Positions 19,182-27,643 of a stretch of 64,000 bases of DNA are shown here, piece by piece. A program made the translations under genes and the position numbers. The notes under the pieces are model-generated. The model ran no database searches, was not told where the DNA came from, and was given only the letters and a program-made list of their open reading frames with translations. This DNA comes from an uncultured Rhizobiaceae group bacterium (lineage in GTDB: Bacteria > Pseudomonadota > Alphaproteobacteria > Rhizobiales > Rhizobiaceae), in NCBI GenBank assembly GCA_937930845.1, contig CALHBJ010000012.1, positions 112,189 through 176,188 of the forward strand, written 5' to 3'. The first letter of the stretch is position 1. The number at the start of each line of letters is the position of its first letter.

Positions 19182-19690
19182 TGGATTTTACGGTTGAAAT
19201 CCTCGCGGCGGACCATGGCCGGGACTGGAAGGCGCTGCGGCTGGAAGGGGCGCGGGATTTTCCGCTTGGGTTTTTGATCAGCGCTGACGAGGCGGCAAAT
19301 ATGACCGATGAGCGTGCACGAAACATCCTCGACTTTGGCACGATGCGCGGGGTGTTTGATCGAGAAAGGCTTGTCGGCTTTTGCGGGTATCGCCGGGAGA
19401 ATTTCGAACGCACACGGCATCGGGCAGAGATTGGCCCGTTTTTTGTTACGGCAGAATATCACGGTACGGGCGCTGCCAGGCATCTCATGTCGGCTATTGT
19501 CCAGGAAGCACAGGGAGATGGTGTGGAGCAGCTGGAGCTGTTTGTGGATGTGGAAAACCATCGGGCAATCCGGTTTTACGAGAAATTCGGGTTTCAACGG
19601 ATTGCCACTCACTATGATGGGGTGAGAATTGATGGTGTGTCCCGTGACGATTATTTTTACTGCCTGCGGCTGGAAAAGAACGCCATTTAG
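19181..19690 (+). CDS. GNAT-family N-acetyltransferase
   Basis: 169 residues with the GNAT fold: EIGPFFVTAEYHGTGAARHL contains the acetyl-CoA-binding motif A region (usual Q/RxxGxG/A; here EYHGTGAA), and LELFVDVENHRAIRFYEKFGF is the motif B segment typical of the superfamily. ATG 19181 is preferred over TTG 19178. It probably transfers an acetyl group to a small molecule or protein amine; the substrate cannot be read from the sequence. It stands alone, 239 bases before the ABC importer operon. Confidence 0.9.
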   Translation: MDFTVEILAADHGRDWKALRLEGARDFPLGFLISADEAANMTDERARNILDFGTMRGVFDRERLVGFCGYRRENFERTRHRAEIGPFFVTAEYHGTGAARHLMSAIVQEAQGDGVEQLELFVDVENHRAIRFYEKFGFQRIATHYDGVRIDGVSRDDYFYCLRLEKNAI

Positions 19691-19929
19691 TTGACACTGT
19701 TAGACTGGCTGGTTGACTGGCTGGAAACCCAAATCAGCGTTTCTTGCGTCTCAACAGGTGCATAGATGCCAGATCAAAATTGTCCAAAACCATTGCATTC
19801 TGAATTTTTCGTATACAGGATACAAAAGGTCGAATTCGGTTCATACTGTTGGTTTGGCATTGGGTCGGCTTTGCGAAAAAGATCTTCAACGGACTTTTCG
19901 CTAAAAGAGAAAAAGAAAACGGGAGTAAT

Positions 19930-21534
19930 ATGAATATGATAAAGATTCTGAGGCGCAGTGTGCTGGGTGCCACTGCATTCGCTTTCACCTTGGGCATGAG
20001 CCTGAGTGCTGTTGCGACCACCGCCAGCGCCGAGACGGTGTTGCGGGTGAATATGCATTCGGACCTGAAAATCGTCGACCCGATCTGGACAACGGCATAT
20101 ATGTCCCGAAACTACGGCTACATGGTTTATGACACCCTGTATGGCATGAATTCCAAAGGGGAAATCAAGCCACAAATGGTGGAAAAACTGGACATTTCTG
20201 CCGATGGATTGACCTATGATTTCACCCTGCGCTCTGGAATGACATTCCATGATGGTGCGCCGGTGACCGGTGATGATGTTGTGGCTTCCATCAAACGCTG
20301 GGGCTCAAAAGACGCCATGGGTCAGTTGATGATGGGCTTCGTCAAAGACATGAAGGGCTCGTCCGGCGATACATTTCAATTCATTCTCAACAAGCCCACG
20401 GGTTTGATCATTCAAGCATTGGGCAAGCCATCTTCAAACGTGCCGTTCATCATGCCGGCGCGGATTGCTGCAACTCCTGCCACCGAGCAAATTACGGAAT
20501 ATGTGGGTTCGGGGCCGTTTGTCTTTTTGAAAGACGAGTGGAAGCCCGGCGACAAGGCTGAATTTGCCAAATTTACCGAATATAAGCCGCGCAACGAGCC
20601 TGGTGACGGCCTGGCGGGTGGTAAGGTTGTGCACGTGGACAAGGTCGTGTGGAAAGTTATCCGCGACGCTCAGACCAAGATGAACGCTTTGTCAAAAGGC
20701 GAAATCGATGTCATTGAATCCCCGTCCCATGACCTGCTTCCGTTGATGGAAAAAGACCCGAACATCAAACTGGTTGATCTCAACCCGTTCGGAAACCAAT
20801 ACACATTCCGTCCCAACTCCCTGCATCCGCCTTTCAACAACCCAAAAATTCTTGAGGCGCTGCTTTATGCGTTCAATCAGGAAGATTTCGTGCAGTCCAC
20901 AGTGGGCAACGAGAAGTACTACAAGCTTTGCAAGGCTATGTTCATCTGCGGCACGCCGCTGGCGACAAATGCCGGATTTGAGGACAAGTTCGAGTCCAAC
21001 TACAAAAGGGCACGTGAGCTGGTTCAAGAAGCCGGTTATGACGGCACACCAGTGCTGATCATGCATCCAACCGACCTGGCAATCCTTGGAAACCTCGTGC
21101 CTGTTGCCAAAGCTGCGATGGAGAAAATTGGCCTGAAAGTCGATATGGTTGCCATGGACTGGCAGACACTGGTTGGCCGTCGCAACAAGCAAGAGCTTCC
21201 TGCTGACGGTGGATGGAACGCATTCATCACATCGTGGAACTCAGTGGACAATGCCAGCCCGTTGAGCACTCCGATGCTGAATGCCGCTTGTGAAAAAGCT
21301 TTGTTTGGCTGGCCTTGTGATGAGGAAATTCAAAAGCTGCGCAATGAATATGCCGGTGAATCGGATGCCACGAAACAACTCGCAATCGTTGAAAAAATTC
21401 AACAGCGTGTGTCCAAGAAGCCAACCCATATTCACCTGGGTCAGTGGTATTCACCGGCGGCCATGGGTGCCAACATCACTGGAGCGCCAGTCTCTCCCGT
21501 GGTTGCATTTTGGGGTTACAAGAAAGCGGAATAA
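19930..21534 (+). CDS. Dipeptide/oligopeptide-type ABC transporter substrate-binding protein
   Basis: 534 residues, a family 5 (DppA/OppA-like) extracytoplasmic binding protein. The signal peptide ends near TTASA-E about residue 34, followed by VLRVNMHSDLKIVDPIWTTAY and the family segment GLTYDFTLRSGMTFHDGAPVTGDDV. GGGAG lies five bases before ATG 19930. It is the first gene of a transport operon with two permeases and a fused ATPase, followed by two M20 amidohydrolases, so peptides or N-acyl amino acids are plausible ligands. Two Cys near residues 337-342 and 453-459 may form disulfides. Confidence 0.93.
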   Translation: MNMIKILRRSVLGATAFAFTLGMSLSAVATTASAETVLRVNMHSDLKIVDPIWTTAYMSRNYGYMVYDTLYGMNSKGEIKPQMVEKLDISADGLTYDFTLRSGMTFHDGAPVTGDDVVASIKRWGSKDAMGQLMMGFVKDMKGSSGDTFQFILNKPTGLIIQALGKPSSNVPFIMPARIAATPATEQITEYVGSGPFVFLKDEWKPGDKAEFAKFTEYKPRNEPGDGLAGGKVVHVDKVVWKVIRDAQTKMNALSKGEIDVIESPSHDLLPLMEKDPNIKLVDLNPFGNQYTFRPNSLHPPFNNPKILEALLYAFNQEDFVQSTVGNEKYYKLCKAMFICGTPLATNAGFEDKFESNYKRARELVQEAGYDGTPVLIMHPTDLAILGNLVPVAKAAMEKIGLKVDMVAMDWQTLVGRRNKQELPADGGWNAFITSWNSVDNASPLSTPMLNAACEKALFGWPCDEEIQKLRNEYAGESDATKQLAIVEKIQQRVSKKPTHIHLGQWYSPAAMGANITGAPVSPVVAFWGYKKAE

Positions 21535-21555
21535 TCCGTTCTAAATCCTGCCATT

Positions 21556-21594
21556 GGGCGACGCCATTTCTCTCACCTGAGTGTGGCGTCGCTC
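21556..21594 (+). terminator. Attenuator-like hairpin between binding protein and permease genes
   Basis: An 11-bp stem including a GU pair (21556-21566 with 21584-21594, loop of 17 bases) is followed by CACTTTTT. This looks like a partial intrinsic terminator that would reduce permease expression relative to the binding protein. Confidence 0.6.
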
Positions 21595-21661
21595 CACTTT
21601 TTGTGGCCACAACCGGCCCGCAAATCCAATTTGATGCATAGTGGGGCCCTGGGCGCGTAGC

Positions 21662-22603
21662 ATGCTGACTTATCTTATTAAACGTGTCTTGTCCGTGATT
21701 CCGGTATTGATTGTGGTAGCGGTTATCGTTTTCCTGATGCTGCGGCTGACGCCTGGTGATCCGGCTGCCATCATTGCCGGCGATGCTGCAACCAGCCAGG
21801 ATATCGCTCAAATCCGAGACAAGCTCGGCCTGGAAGAACCCATGGTCATCCAGTTTGGCATATGGGTTGGCAATATGCTGACCGGTGATTTTGGCGACTC
21901 TTTTTATTACAAGCGCACCGTCTCCAGCATGATCGCTGACCGCGTGGGACCGACCGTGGCGCTTGCTACCTTCACTATTATACTGGCCTGTATTGTCGCA
22001 ATACCGCTGGGCACAATAGCCGCTTACAAGCAGGGTTCGTGGCTCGACCGCGCGGTGATGGGCATGTCGGTCATCGGGTTTTCTGTGCCGGTCTTTGTGA
22101 TCGGCTACATGATGATTTATTTGTTCGCGGTTAAGCTGGACTGGTTTCCGGTGCAGGGATACCAACCCATAGCCGATGGAATTGGCGGGTTTTTGTATCG
22201 GCTGGTCATGCCTTCCGCGGCTCTGTCCATCATATTTATTGCCCTGATTGCCCGCATGACGCGAACCAGTGTGTTGGAAGTGCTGAATGAAGATTATATC
22301 CGCACGGCGCGGGCCAAGGGGCTGGAAGAATCCAAAGTGATGACCCGCCACGCCCTGCGCAATGCGGCCGTTCCCATTGTTACCGTGATTGGTTTTGCCA
22401 TTGCCATCTTGATTGGCGGTGTGGTGGTCACCGAAAGCGTTTTCGTTATTCCAGGCTTGGGCACGCTGACGCTGGATGCGATCCAGGGGCGGGACTACCC
22501 CACGGTGCAAGCTTTGATCATGTTGTTTTCGGTTGTCTATGTTCTGATCAACCTGGTTATCGATGTGATCTACACCCTTCTCGATCCTCGTATCAGGTAC
22601 TGA
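21662..22603 (+). CDS. ABC transporter permease (DppB type)
   Basis: 313 residues, about six membrane helices, with the N-terminal MLTYLIKRVLSVIPVL signature of DppB/OppB permeases and the EAA cytoplasmic loop (YIRTARAKGLEESKVMTRHALRNA) near residue 215 that contacts the ATPase. ATG 21662 is preferred to the earlier GTG 21641 because family members start at this point. One base separates its stop from the next permease start. Confidence 0.95.
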   Translation: MLTYLIKRVLSVIPVLIVVAVIVFLMLRLTPGDPAAIIAGDAATSQDIAQIRDKLGLEEPMVIQFGIWVGNMLTGDFGDSFYYKRTVSSMIADRVGPTVALATFTIILACIVAIPLGTIAAYKQGSWLDRAVMGMSVIGFSVPVFVIGYMMIYLFAVKLDWFPVQGYQPIADGIGGFLYRLVMPSAALSIIFIALIARMTRTSVLEVLNEDYIRTARAKGLEESKVMTRHALRNAAVPIVTVIGFAIAILIGGVVVTESVFVIPGLGTLTLDAIQGRDYPTVQALIMLFSVVYVLINLVIDVIYTLLDPRIRY

Positions 22604-22604
22604 C

Positions 22605-23525
22605 ATGGCCATTGAAGCAGTAACTCCAGATTTGACCGAAGACAGTTCCCGCCAGTCCGGTTGGTCACGGCTTTTTCGCAATGTCAGTGCGTTGATAGGC
22701 GGAGGCCTGTTGATCCTGATTGCGTTGATGGGCCTGTTTGCCTCATCGCTGACTTCCCTGGATCCAACCGAGATCAATCCTTCCAACCGTCTTAAGTCTC
22801 CGGGACACGAAGCCTCCATTCGTGATGATGATGGGAACAAGCAAAAAGTTATCGCACACATGGGCACGGATTCTCTTGGAAGAGATATCTATTCCCGCGT
22901 GGTCTACGGGGCACGGATTTCCCTGATTGTGGGCATTGCTGTTGCCCTGGCATCGGTTGTGCTGGGCACGGTGATCGGCCTGGTTGCGGGGTATTTCCGT
23001 TGGGTTGATGCGGTGGTGATGCGAATCATGGATGGATTGATGGCGATTCCGGCAATCCTGTTGGCGATTTCGCTGGTCTCCCTGTCGGGGGCCAGCTTGT
23101 TTGCCGTGGTTATTGCGATCACGATACCGGAAATTCCGCGTGTGGTGCGGCTGGTGCGTTCAATCGTGCTAACCATCCGCGAAGAACCCTATGTGGAAGC
23201 CGCAATTTCCGTTGGCACACCAACCCACAAAATCCTGTGGCGCCATGTGCTGCCAAATACCATCTCGCCGTTGATTGTTCAGGGTACCTTTATCTGCGGC
23301 TCCGCCATTTTGCTTGAGGCTATTTTGAGCTTTCTGGGGGTTGGCATTCCGCCGGAAACGCCCACCTGGGGCAATATCATGGCCGAGGGCAGGGACTTCT
23401 TCCAGATACACCCCCATGCCATTTTCTATCCGGCCATTTTTCTTTCAGTGACCGTTTTGGGAATTAACATGCTGGGCGATGGTATGCGCGATACGCTCGA
23501 TCCGCGTATGGATAGGAATATTTGA
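22605..23525 (+). CDS. ABC transporter permease (DppC type)
   Basis: 306 residues, with a DppC/OppC-type N-terminal domain, about six helices and the EAA loop YVEAAISVGTPTHKILWRHVLPN near residue 197. LGRDIYSRVVYGARISL near 92 is the family hallmark. It should form a heterodimeric channel with the preceding permease. Tight spacing on both sides supports one operon. Confidence 0.95.
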   Translation: MAIEAVTPDLTEDSSRQSGWSRLFRNVSALIGGGLLILIALMGLFASSLTSLDPTEINPSNRLKSPGHEASIRDDDGNKQKVIAHMGTDSLGRDIYSRVVYGARISLIVGIAVALASVVLGTVIGLVAGYFRWVDAVVMRIMDGLMAIPAILLAISLVSLSGASLFAVVIAITIPEIPRVVRLVRSIVLTIREEPYVEAAISVGTPTHKILWRHVLPNTISPLIVQGTFICGSAILLEAILSFLGVGIPPETPTWGNIMAEGRDFFQIHPHAIFYPAIFLSVTVLGINMLGDGMRDTLDPRMDRNI

Positions 23526-23528
23526 TCC

Positions 23529-25178
23529 ATGGCGAACTCTACCAAAAGCAAGAACGGCGAGAATGTTCTGGAAATCAAAAATCTAACGGTCAGCCTTCCC
23601 AAAGGTGCGGATCGGGAGTTTGCGATTGAAGATGTGTCCATTTCTATCGGCGTGGGTGAAATCGTCTGCATTGTTGGCGAATCCGGATCGGGGAAATCGG
23701 TCACGGCGCAAACCGTCATGGGGCTTAATCCACCGGACCAGTTAAAGCCGGTCGCGGGCAGCATTCATCTCAACAATGAAAGCATTCTGGACGTTTCCCA
23801 GGAGCGACTGCGTCAGTTGCGCGGTGAGCGCATGGCGATGATTTTTCAGGAACCCATGACGGCGTTGAATCCGGTCATGACGGTGGGCGACCAGATCGCC
23901 GAAATGCTTGAAATTCACACCAATATGTCGTCTGGCGAGCGCTATAAAAAGGTGCTTGAGGTGATGGAGGATGTCAATCTTCCCGATCCGAAGAAAATGA
24001 TCGATTCCTATCCCCATCAGCTTTCTGGCGGCCAGCGTCAGCGGATCATGATTGCCATAGCTCTGGCTCTGGAGCCTGACCTGTTGATTGCAGATGAGCC
24101 CACAACTGCGCTTGATGTGACGACCCAGGCGCAAATACTGGATCTGATCAAGGACATTCAAAAGCGCCATGGCACGGCGGTAATGTTCATCACCCATGAC
24201 TTTGGTGTGGTGGCGGAAATCGCCGACCGTGTGATTGTGATGCGCAACGGGCATGTGGTGGAACATGGCACTGTTGACTATGTACTGTCTGAATCAACCG
24301 AACCTTACACCCGAATGCTGATTTCTTCGGTGCCATCGCTGACACCGCCAAAGCGCGAGCCGATTATCAAGGGCGAGCCGATCTTGGAAACGCGGGGGCT
24401 GGAAAAAATCTATGGCTCACTTGGGTTGTTCGGCCGGGGCCGTGTCGTTCATGCTGCCAATCAGGTCAAACTGGAAGTACGCCGGGGAGAGACTCTAGGA
24501 GTGGTTGGTGAATCCGGCTCGGGGAAATCCACGGTGGCGCGCTGTATCGTGCGGCTTGTCGATCCAAATGGCGGTGAAGTGTTGATTGATGGCAATGACA
24601 TTGCCGGGCTCAGCCAAAAGGGCATCCGCCCGTTCCGCAAAGACGTGCAGATTGTTTTCCAGGATCCCTATCGCTCGTTGAACCCGCGCCGCACAGTGGG
24701 GCAGTCCATCATTGAAGGGCCAATGAATTTCAAGGTCAGCAAGTCTGAAGCGATTGACAGGGCAGCTGAACTGATGCGCGTGGTGGGATTGTCACCCGAT
24801 GCGCTTGACCGGTTTCCCCATCAGTTTTCCGGCGGGCAGCGCCAGCGCATCTGCATTGCGCGGGCATTGGCCATGGAGCCAGAAATTCTGATTGCAGATG
24901 AGGCGGTATCGGCGCTTGATGTATCTGTTCAGGCCCAGGTGCTGGAACTGCTGGATCAGGTGCGCCAGGAATTTGACCTCGCCGTTTTGTTTATCACCCA
25001 CGATCTGCGGGTTGCCGCACAGATTTGCGACCGCATCATGGTGATGAAACTGGGCGAAGTGGTGGAAGAAGGCCCAACCGCCAGCGTTTATGCCGATCCG
25101 CAACATGAGTATACCAAGCTGCTTTTGGATGCAGCGCCCGGACGTGAAGTTGATTTTACTGCGGCAGTGACAGGCTGA
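23529..25178 (+). CDS. Fused double ATP-binding subunit (DppD-DppF type)
   Basis: 549 residues with two complete ABC ATPase domains in one chain. Domain 1: Walker A GESGSGKS near 52, signature LSGGQRQR near 168, Walker B LLIADEPT near 188. Domain 2: Walker A GESGSGKS near 325, signature FSGGQRQR near 438 and Walker [13 protein letters not shown] near 456. This fusion replaces separate DppD and DppF proteins and is common in alphaproteobacteria. Domain 2's Walker B is followed by AV instead of PT, as often seen in this family. It powers the importer encoded just upstream. Confidence 0.95.
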   Translation: MANSTKSKNGENVLEIKNLTVSLPKGADREFAIEDVSISIGVGEIVCIVGESGSGKSVTAQTVMGLNPPDQLKPVAGSIHLNNESILDVSQERLRQLRGERMAMIFQEPMTALNPVMTVGDQIAEMLEIHTNMSSGERYKKVLEVMEDVNLPDPKKMIDSYPHQLSGGQRQRIMIAIALALEPDLLIADEPTTALDVTTQAQILDLIKDIQKRHGTAVMFITHDFGVVAEIADRVIVMRNGHVVEHGTVDYVLSESTEPYTRMLISSVPSLTPPKREPIIKGEPILETRGLEKIYGSLGLFGRGRVVHAANQVKLEVRRGETLGVVGESGSGKSTVARCIVRLVDPNGGEVLIDGNDIAGLSQKGIRPFRKDVQIVFQDPYRSLNPRRTVGQSIIEGPMNFKVSKSEAIDRAAELMRVVGLSPDALDRFPHQFSGGQRQRICIARALAMEPEILIADEAVSALDVSVQAQVLELLDQVRQEFDLAVLFITHDLRVAAQICDRIMVMKLGEVVEEGPTASVYADPQHEYTKLLLDAAPGREVDFTAAVTG

Positions 25179-25245
25179 ACAATCAGCGCGCCAAGAATTG
25201 CCCAGTTGAAGTCCTGCTAGATACCTACCGAAAGGACGTGAGACC

Positions 25246-26409
25246 ATGGCGATTTTACCAATTATTGCAGACAGCACCGACGAACTGACGGCAATTTTCA
25301 AAGACTTGCACAGCCATCCTGAACTGGGTTTTAAGGAAAGCCGCACAGCGTCGATTGTGGCTGATAAGCTGCGCAGCTATGGCGTTGACGAAGTGCACAC
25401 AGGCATTGCGGAAACCGGCGTTGTTGGGTTGATCCATGGCAAGGGGAAAGGCGACCGGCGCATTGGCGTGCGCGCGGATATGGATGCACTGCCGATCCAC
25501 GAGGAAAGCAATCTCCCCTATGGTTCAAAGAATGAAGGTGTGATGCATGCGTGCGGCCATGATGGGCACACGACCATGTTGCTGGGTGCGGCTAAACATC
25601 TGGCCGAAACCCGAGATTTTAATGGAACGGCGGTTCTGATTTTTCAGCCAGCTGAAGAAGGTCTGGGCGGCGCGCGCGGTATGTTGGCGCAAGGCCTGTT
25701 TGACAAATTTCCCTGTGACGAAATTTATGGGATGCACAATTACCCAAATGGTCAGCCTGAGAAAGTTGGCATTTGCAAAGGCACCGCAATGGCTGGCGCG
25801 TCTTTTTTCGATATTCGCATTCAGGGCAGGGGAAGCCATGCCGCCATGCCTCATCAATCCCGTGACCCGCTGGTGATTGGTGCAGCCCTGGTTGGGCAGT
25901 TCCAAACCATCTTGTCGCGCAATTTGCCGCCGTTAGATTCCTGCGTGTTATCGGTGACGGAATTCCATGCAGGCTCGGCCTATAATATCGTGCCCGATAC
26001 GGCCACGCTCGCGGGCACCATTCGGTATTTCTCTGATGATGTGATCGCCCTTGTTGAATCCCGGATGAAAGAAATGTGTGACGGTTTTGCCCAGGCCTAT
26101 GGCGTGGAAATCACGCTGGACCTGCGCAATGTGTTTGATGTGCTGATCAATGATGCAGAATTGTCCGACGCCTATCTTGATGCCGCAGCTGATATTGTTG
26201 GCAAAGAGAATGTGAGTGGGACGGATGAACCGGCGACCGGCTCTGAAGATTTTGCCGACATGCTGAAAGTGGTTCCCGGCTCCTATTGTAAACTGGGACA
26301 TTCGGGCACTGTGGGTCTTCACAATCCGAGCTTTTTCCTTGACCCGGAAATTCTGCCCGTTGGTGCCTCCATCATGGCGCGCATTGTTGAACGTCGTTTG
26401 GCTGCTTGA
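25246..26409 (+). CDS. M20-family amidohydrolase (hippurate hydrolase-like)
   Basis: 387 residues, a zinc aminoacylase-type enzyme with IGVRADMDALPIHE near 77, MHACGHDGHTTMLLG near 100, the catalytic EE in FQPAEEGLGGARGML and HNYPNGQP further on. It should hydrolyse N-acyl or N-benzoyl amino acids or similar amides in the cytoplasm. AAAGGA precedes its ATG. The position directly after the peptide importer suggests that the imported compound is its substrate. Confidence 0.93.
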   Translation: MAILPIIADSTDELTAIFKDLHSHPELGFKESRTASIVADKLRSYGVDEVHTGIAETGVVGLIHGKGKGDRRIGVRADMDALPIHEESNLPYGSKNEGVMHACGHDGHTTMLLGAAKHLAETRDFNGTAVLIFQPAEEGLGGARGMLAQGLFDKFPCDEIYGMHNYPNGQPEKVGICKGTAMAGASFFDIRIQGRGSHAAMPHQSRDPLVIGAALVGQFQTILSRNLPPLDSCVLSVTEFHAGSAYNIVPDTATLAGTIRYFSDDVIALVESRMKEMCDGFAQAYGVEITLDLRNVFDVLINDAELSDAYLDAAADIVGKENVSGTDEPATGSEDFADMLKVVPGSYCKLGHSGTVGLHNPSFFLDPEILPVGASIMARIVERRLAA

Positions 26410-26425
26410 TCAGGATATTTGAATT

Positions 26426-27556
26426 ATGGATTTTATGAAATTACCCTTTGATACGGACGAAATGCTGGCTGGCTTGAAACCGTGGATCGAGTGCGAAAGC
26501 CCCACCCATGACTCGGACGCCGTCAATCGGATGATGGACCTGGCGGCCTATGAATTGTCTGCCCTGGCCACAATCGAACGAATACCGGGCCGCATGGGAT
26601 TTGGCGGCTCTTTGCGGGCCCGTTTTCCCCATCGCGATTATGGCAAACCCGGTGTTCTGATTTGCGGCCATATGGACACTGTGCATCCGGTGGGAACGCT
26701 GGATGTGCTGCCATTCAAACGCGATGGCGAGATTTGTTATGGCCCCGGCATCATGGATATGAAGGGGGGAAACTATGTCAGCGTGGAAGCCATTCGACAG
26801 CTCATCCGGGCCGGTGTTGAGACACCTTTGCCGGTCACTGTGTTGTTTACACCCGATGAGGAAGTGGGCACACCGTCTACCCGCAACCTCATAGAGGCGG
26901 AAGCCGCCCGCAACAAATATGTGTTGGTGCCAGAACCTGCCCGCAGCGATGGCGGGGCTGTGATTGGGCGCTATGCGATTGCGAGGTTTAATCTCACAAC
27001 CAAGGGCAAGCCCAGCCATGCCGGTGTGCGTTTGGGTGACGGGCGTTCTGCCATTGCCGCAATGGCGCGCAAGATTGGTGAGATTGAATCCATGACCGGC
27101 GATGATTGTACGTTCAGCGTTGGTGTCATACAGGGCGGTCAATGGGTAAACTGCGTCTCATCGCAGTGCACAGCACAGGCGCTTTCAATGGCAAAAACCC
27201 AGCAGGATCTCGATGATGGTGTGGCGCGCATGATGGCGCTTGCGGGGGAAGCAGACGGCGTGGAATTTGTCGTGTCCCGCGGAGTGACCCGTCCGGTCTG
27301 GGAGCCGGATCAGCCTGGCACAATGATGCTGTTTGATATGGCGCGGCACATTGCAAAAGATCTTGGTTTTGAGCTTACCGGTGCCAGCGCCGGTGGCGGT
27401 TCAGACGGTAATTTTACCGGTTTCATGGGTATTCCCACACTGGATTCCATTGGCGTGCGCGGGCGCGGCCTGCATACGCTGGATGAACATATTCAGGTGT
27501 CCAGTCTGGTGGAACGGGCGCGATTGATCAGCGCCATGTTGATGAGACTGTCCTAA
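26426..27556 (+). CDS. M20-family peptidase (glutamate carboxypeptidase/ArgE type)
   Basis: 376 residues, a second M20 metallohydrolase of the carboxypeptidase-G2 group. It has GVLICGHMDTVHPVG near 76, GPGIMDMKGGNYV near 110, the FTPDEEVGTPST catalytic Glu segment and a late GASAGGGSDGNFTG block. It differs clearly from the upstream M20 enzyme, so the two may act in sequence on one peptide-like compound. Last gene of the importer operon, facing the convergent SulP gene. Confidence 0.92.
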   Translation: MDFMKLPFDTDEMLAGLKPWIECESPTHDSDAVNRMMDLAAYELSALATIERIPGRMGFGGSLRARFPHRDYGKPGVLICGHMDTVHPVGTLDVLPFKRDGEICYGPGIMDMKGGNYVSVEAIRQLIRAGVETPLPVTVLFTPDEEVGTPSTRNLIEAEAARNKYVLVPEPARSDGGAVIGRYAIARFNLTTKGKPSHAGVRLGDGRSAIAAMARKIGEIESMTGDDCTFSVGVIQGGQWVNCVSSQCTAQALSMAKTQQDLDDGVARMMALAGEADGVEFVVSRGVTRPVWEPDQPGTMMLFDMARHIAKDLGFELTGASAGGGSDGNFTGFMGIPTLDSIGVRGRGLHTLDEHIQVSSLVERARLISAMLMRLS

Positions 27557-27585
27557 ATTTATGTTATCGTAATATTTTAGGTTTT
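27552..27585 (+). terminator. Weak hairpin with T-run after the M20 operon
   Basis: CCTAAA (27552-27557) can pair with TTTAGG (27576-27581), followed by TTTTC. The stem is short and AT-rich; some extra pairing in the loop is possible. It lies at the convergent end of two operons. Confidence 0.4.
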
Positions 27586-27643
27586 CTCATTATCGCGCTG
27601 AATTAATTCGAGAAATGTTATTTTAGTTGTGAGGTGGCCTGCT

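Noticed and set aside
18854..19612. A 252-codon minus-strand frame
   Set aside because: Covers the end of the toxin gene and the GNAT gene in antisense; no coherent family.
21476..22867. A 463-codon minus-strand open frame
   Set aside because: Antisense to the dppB/dppC-type permeases; low-complexity His/Gln/Asn-rich translation typical of a shadow frame.
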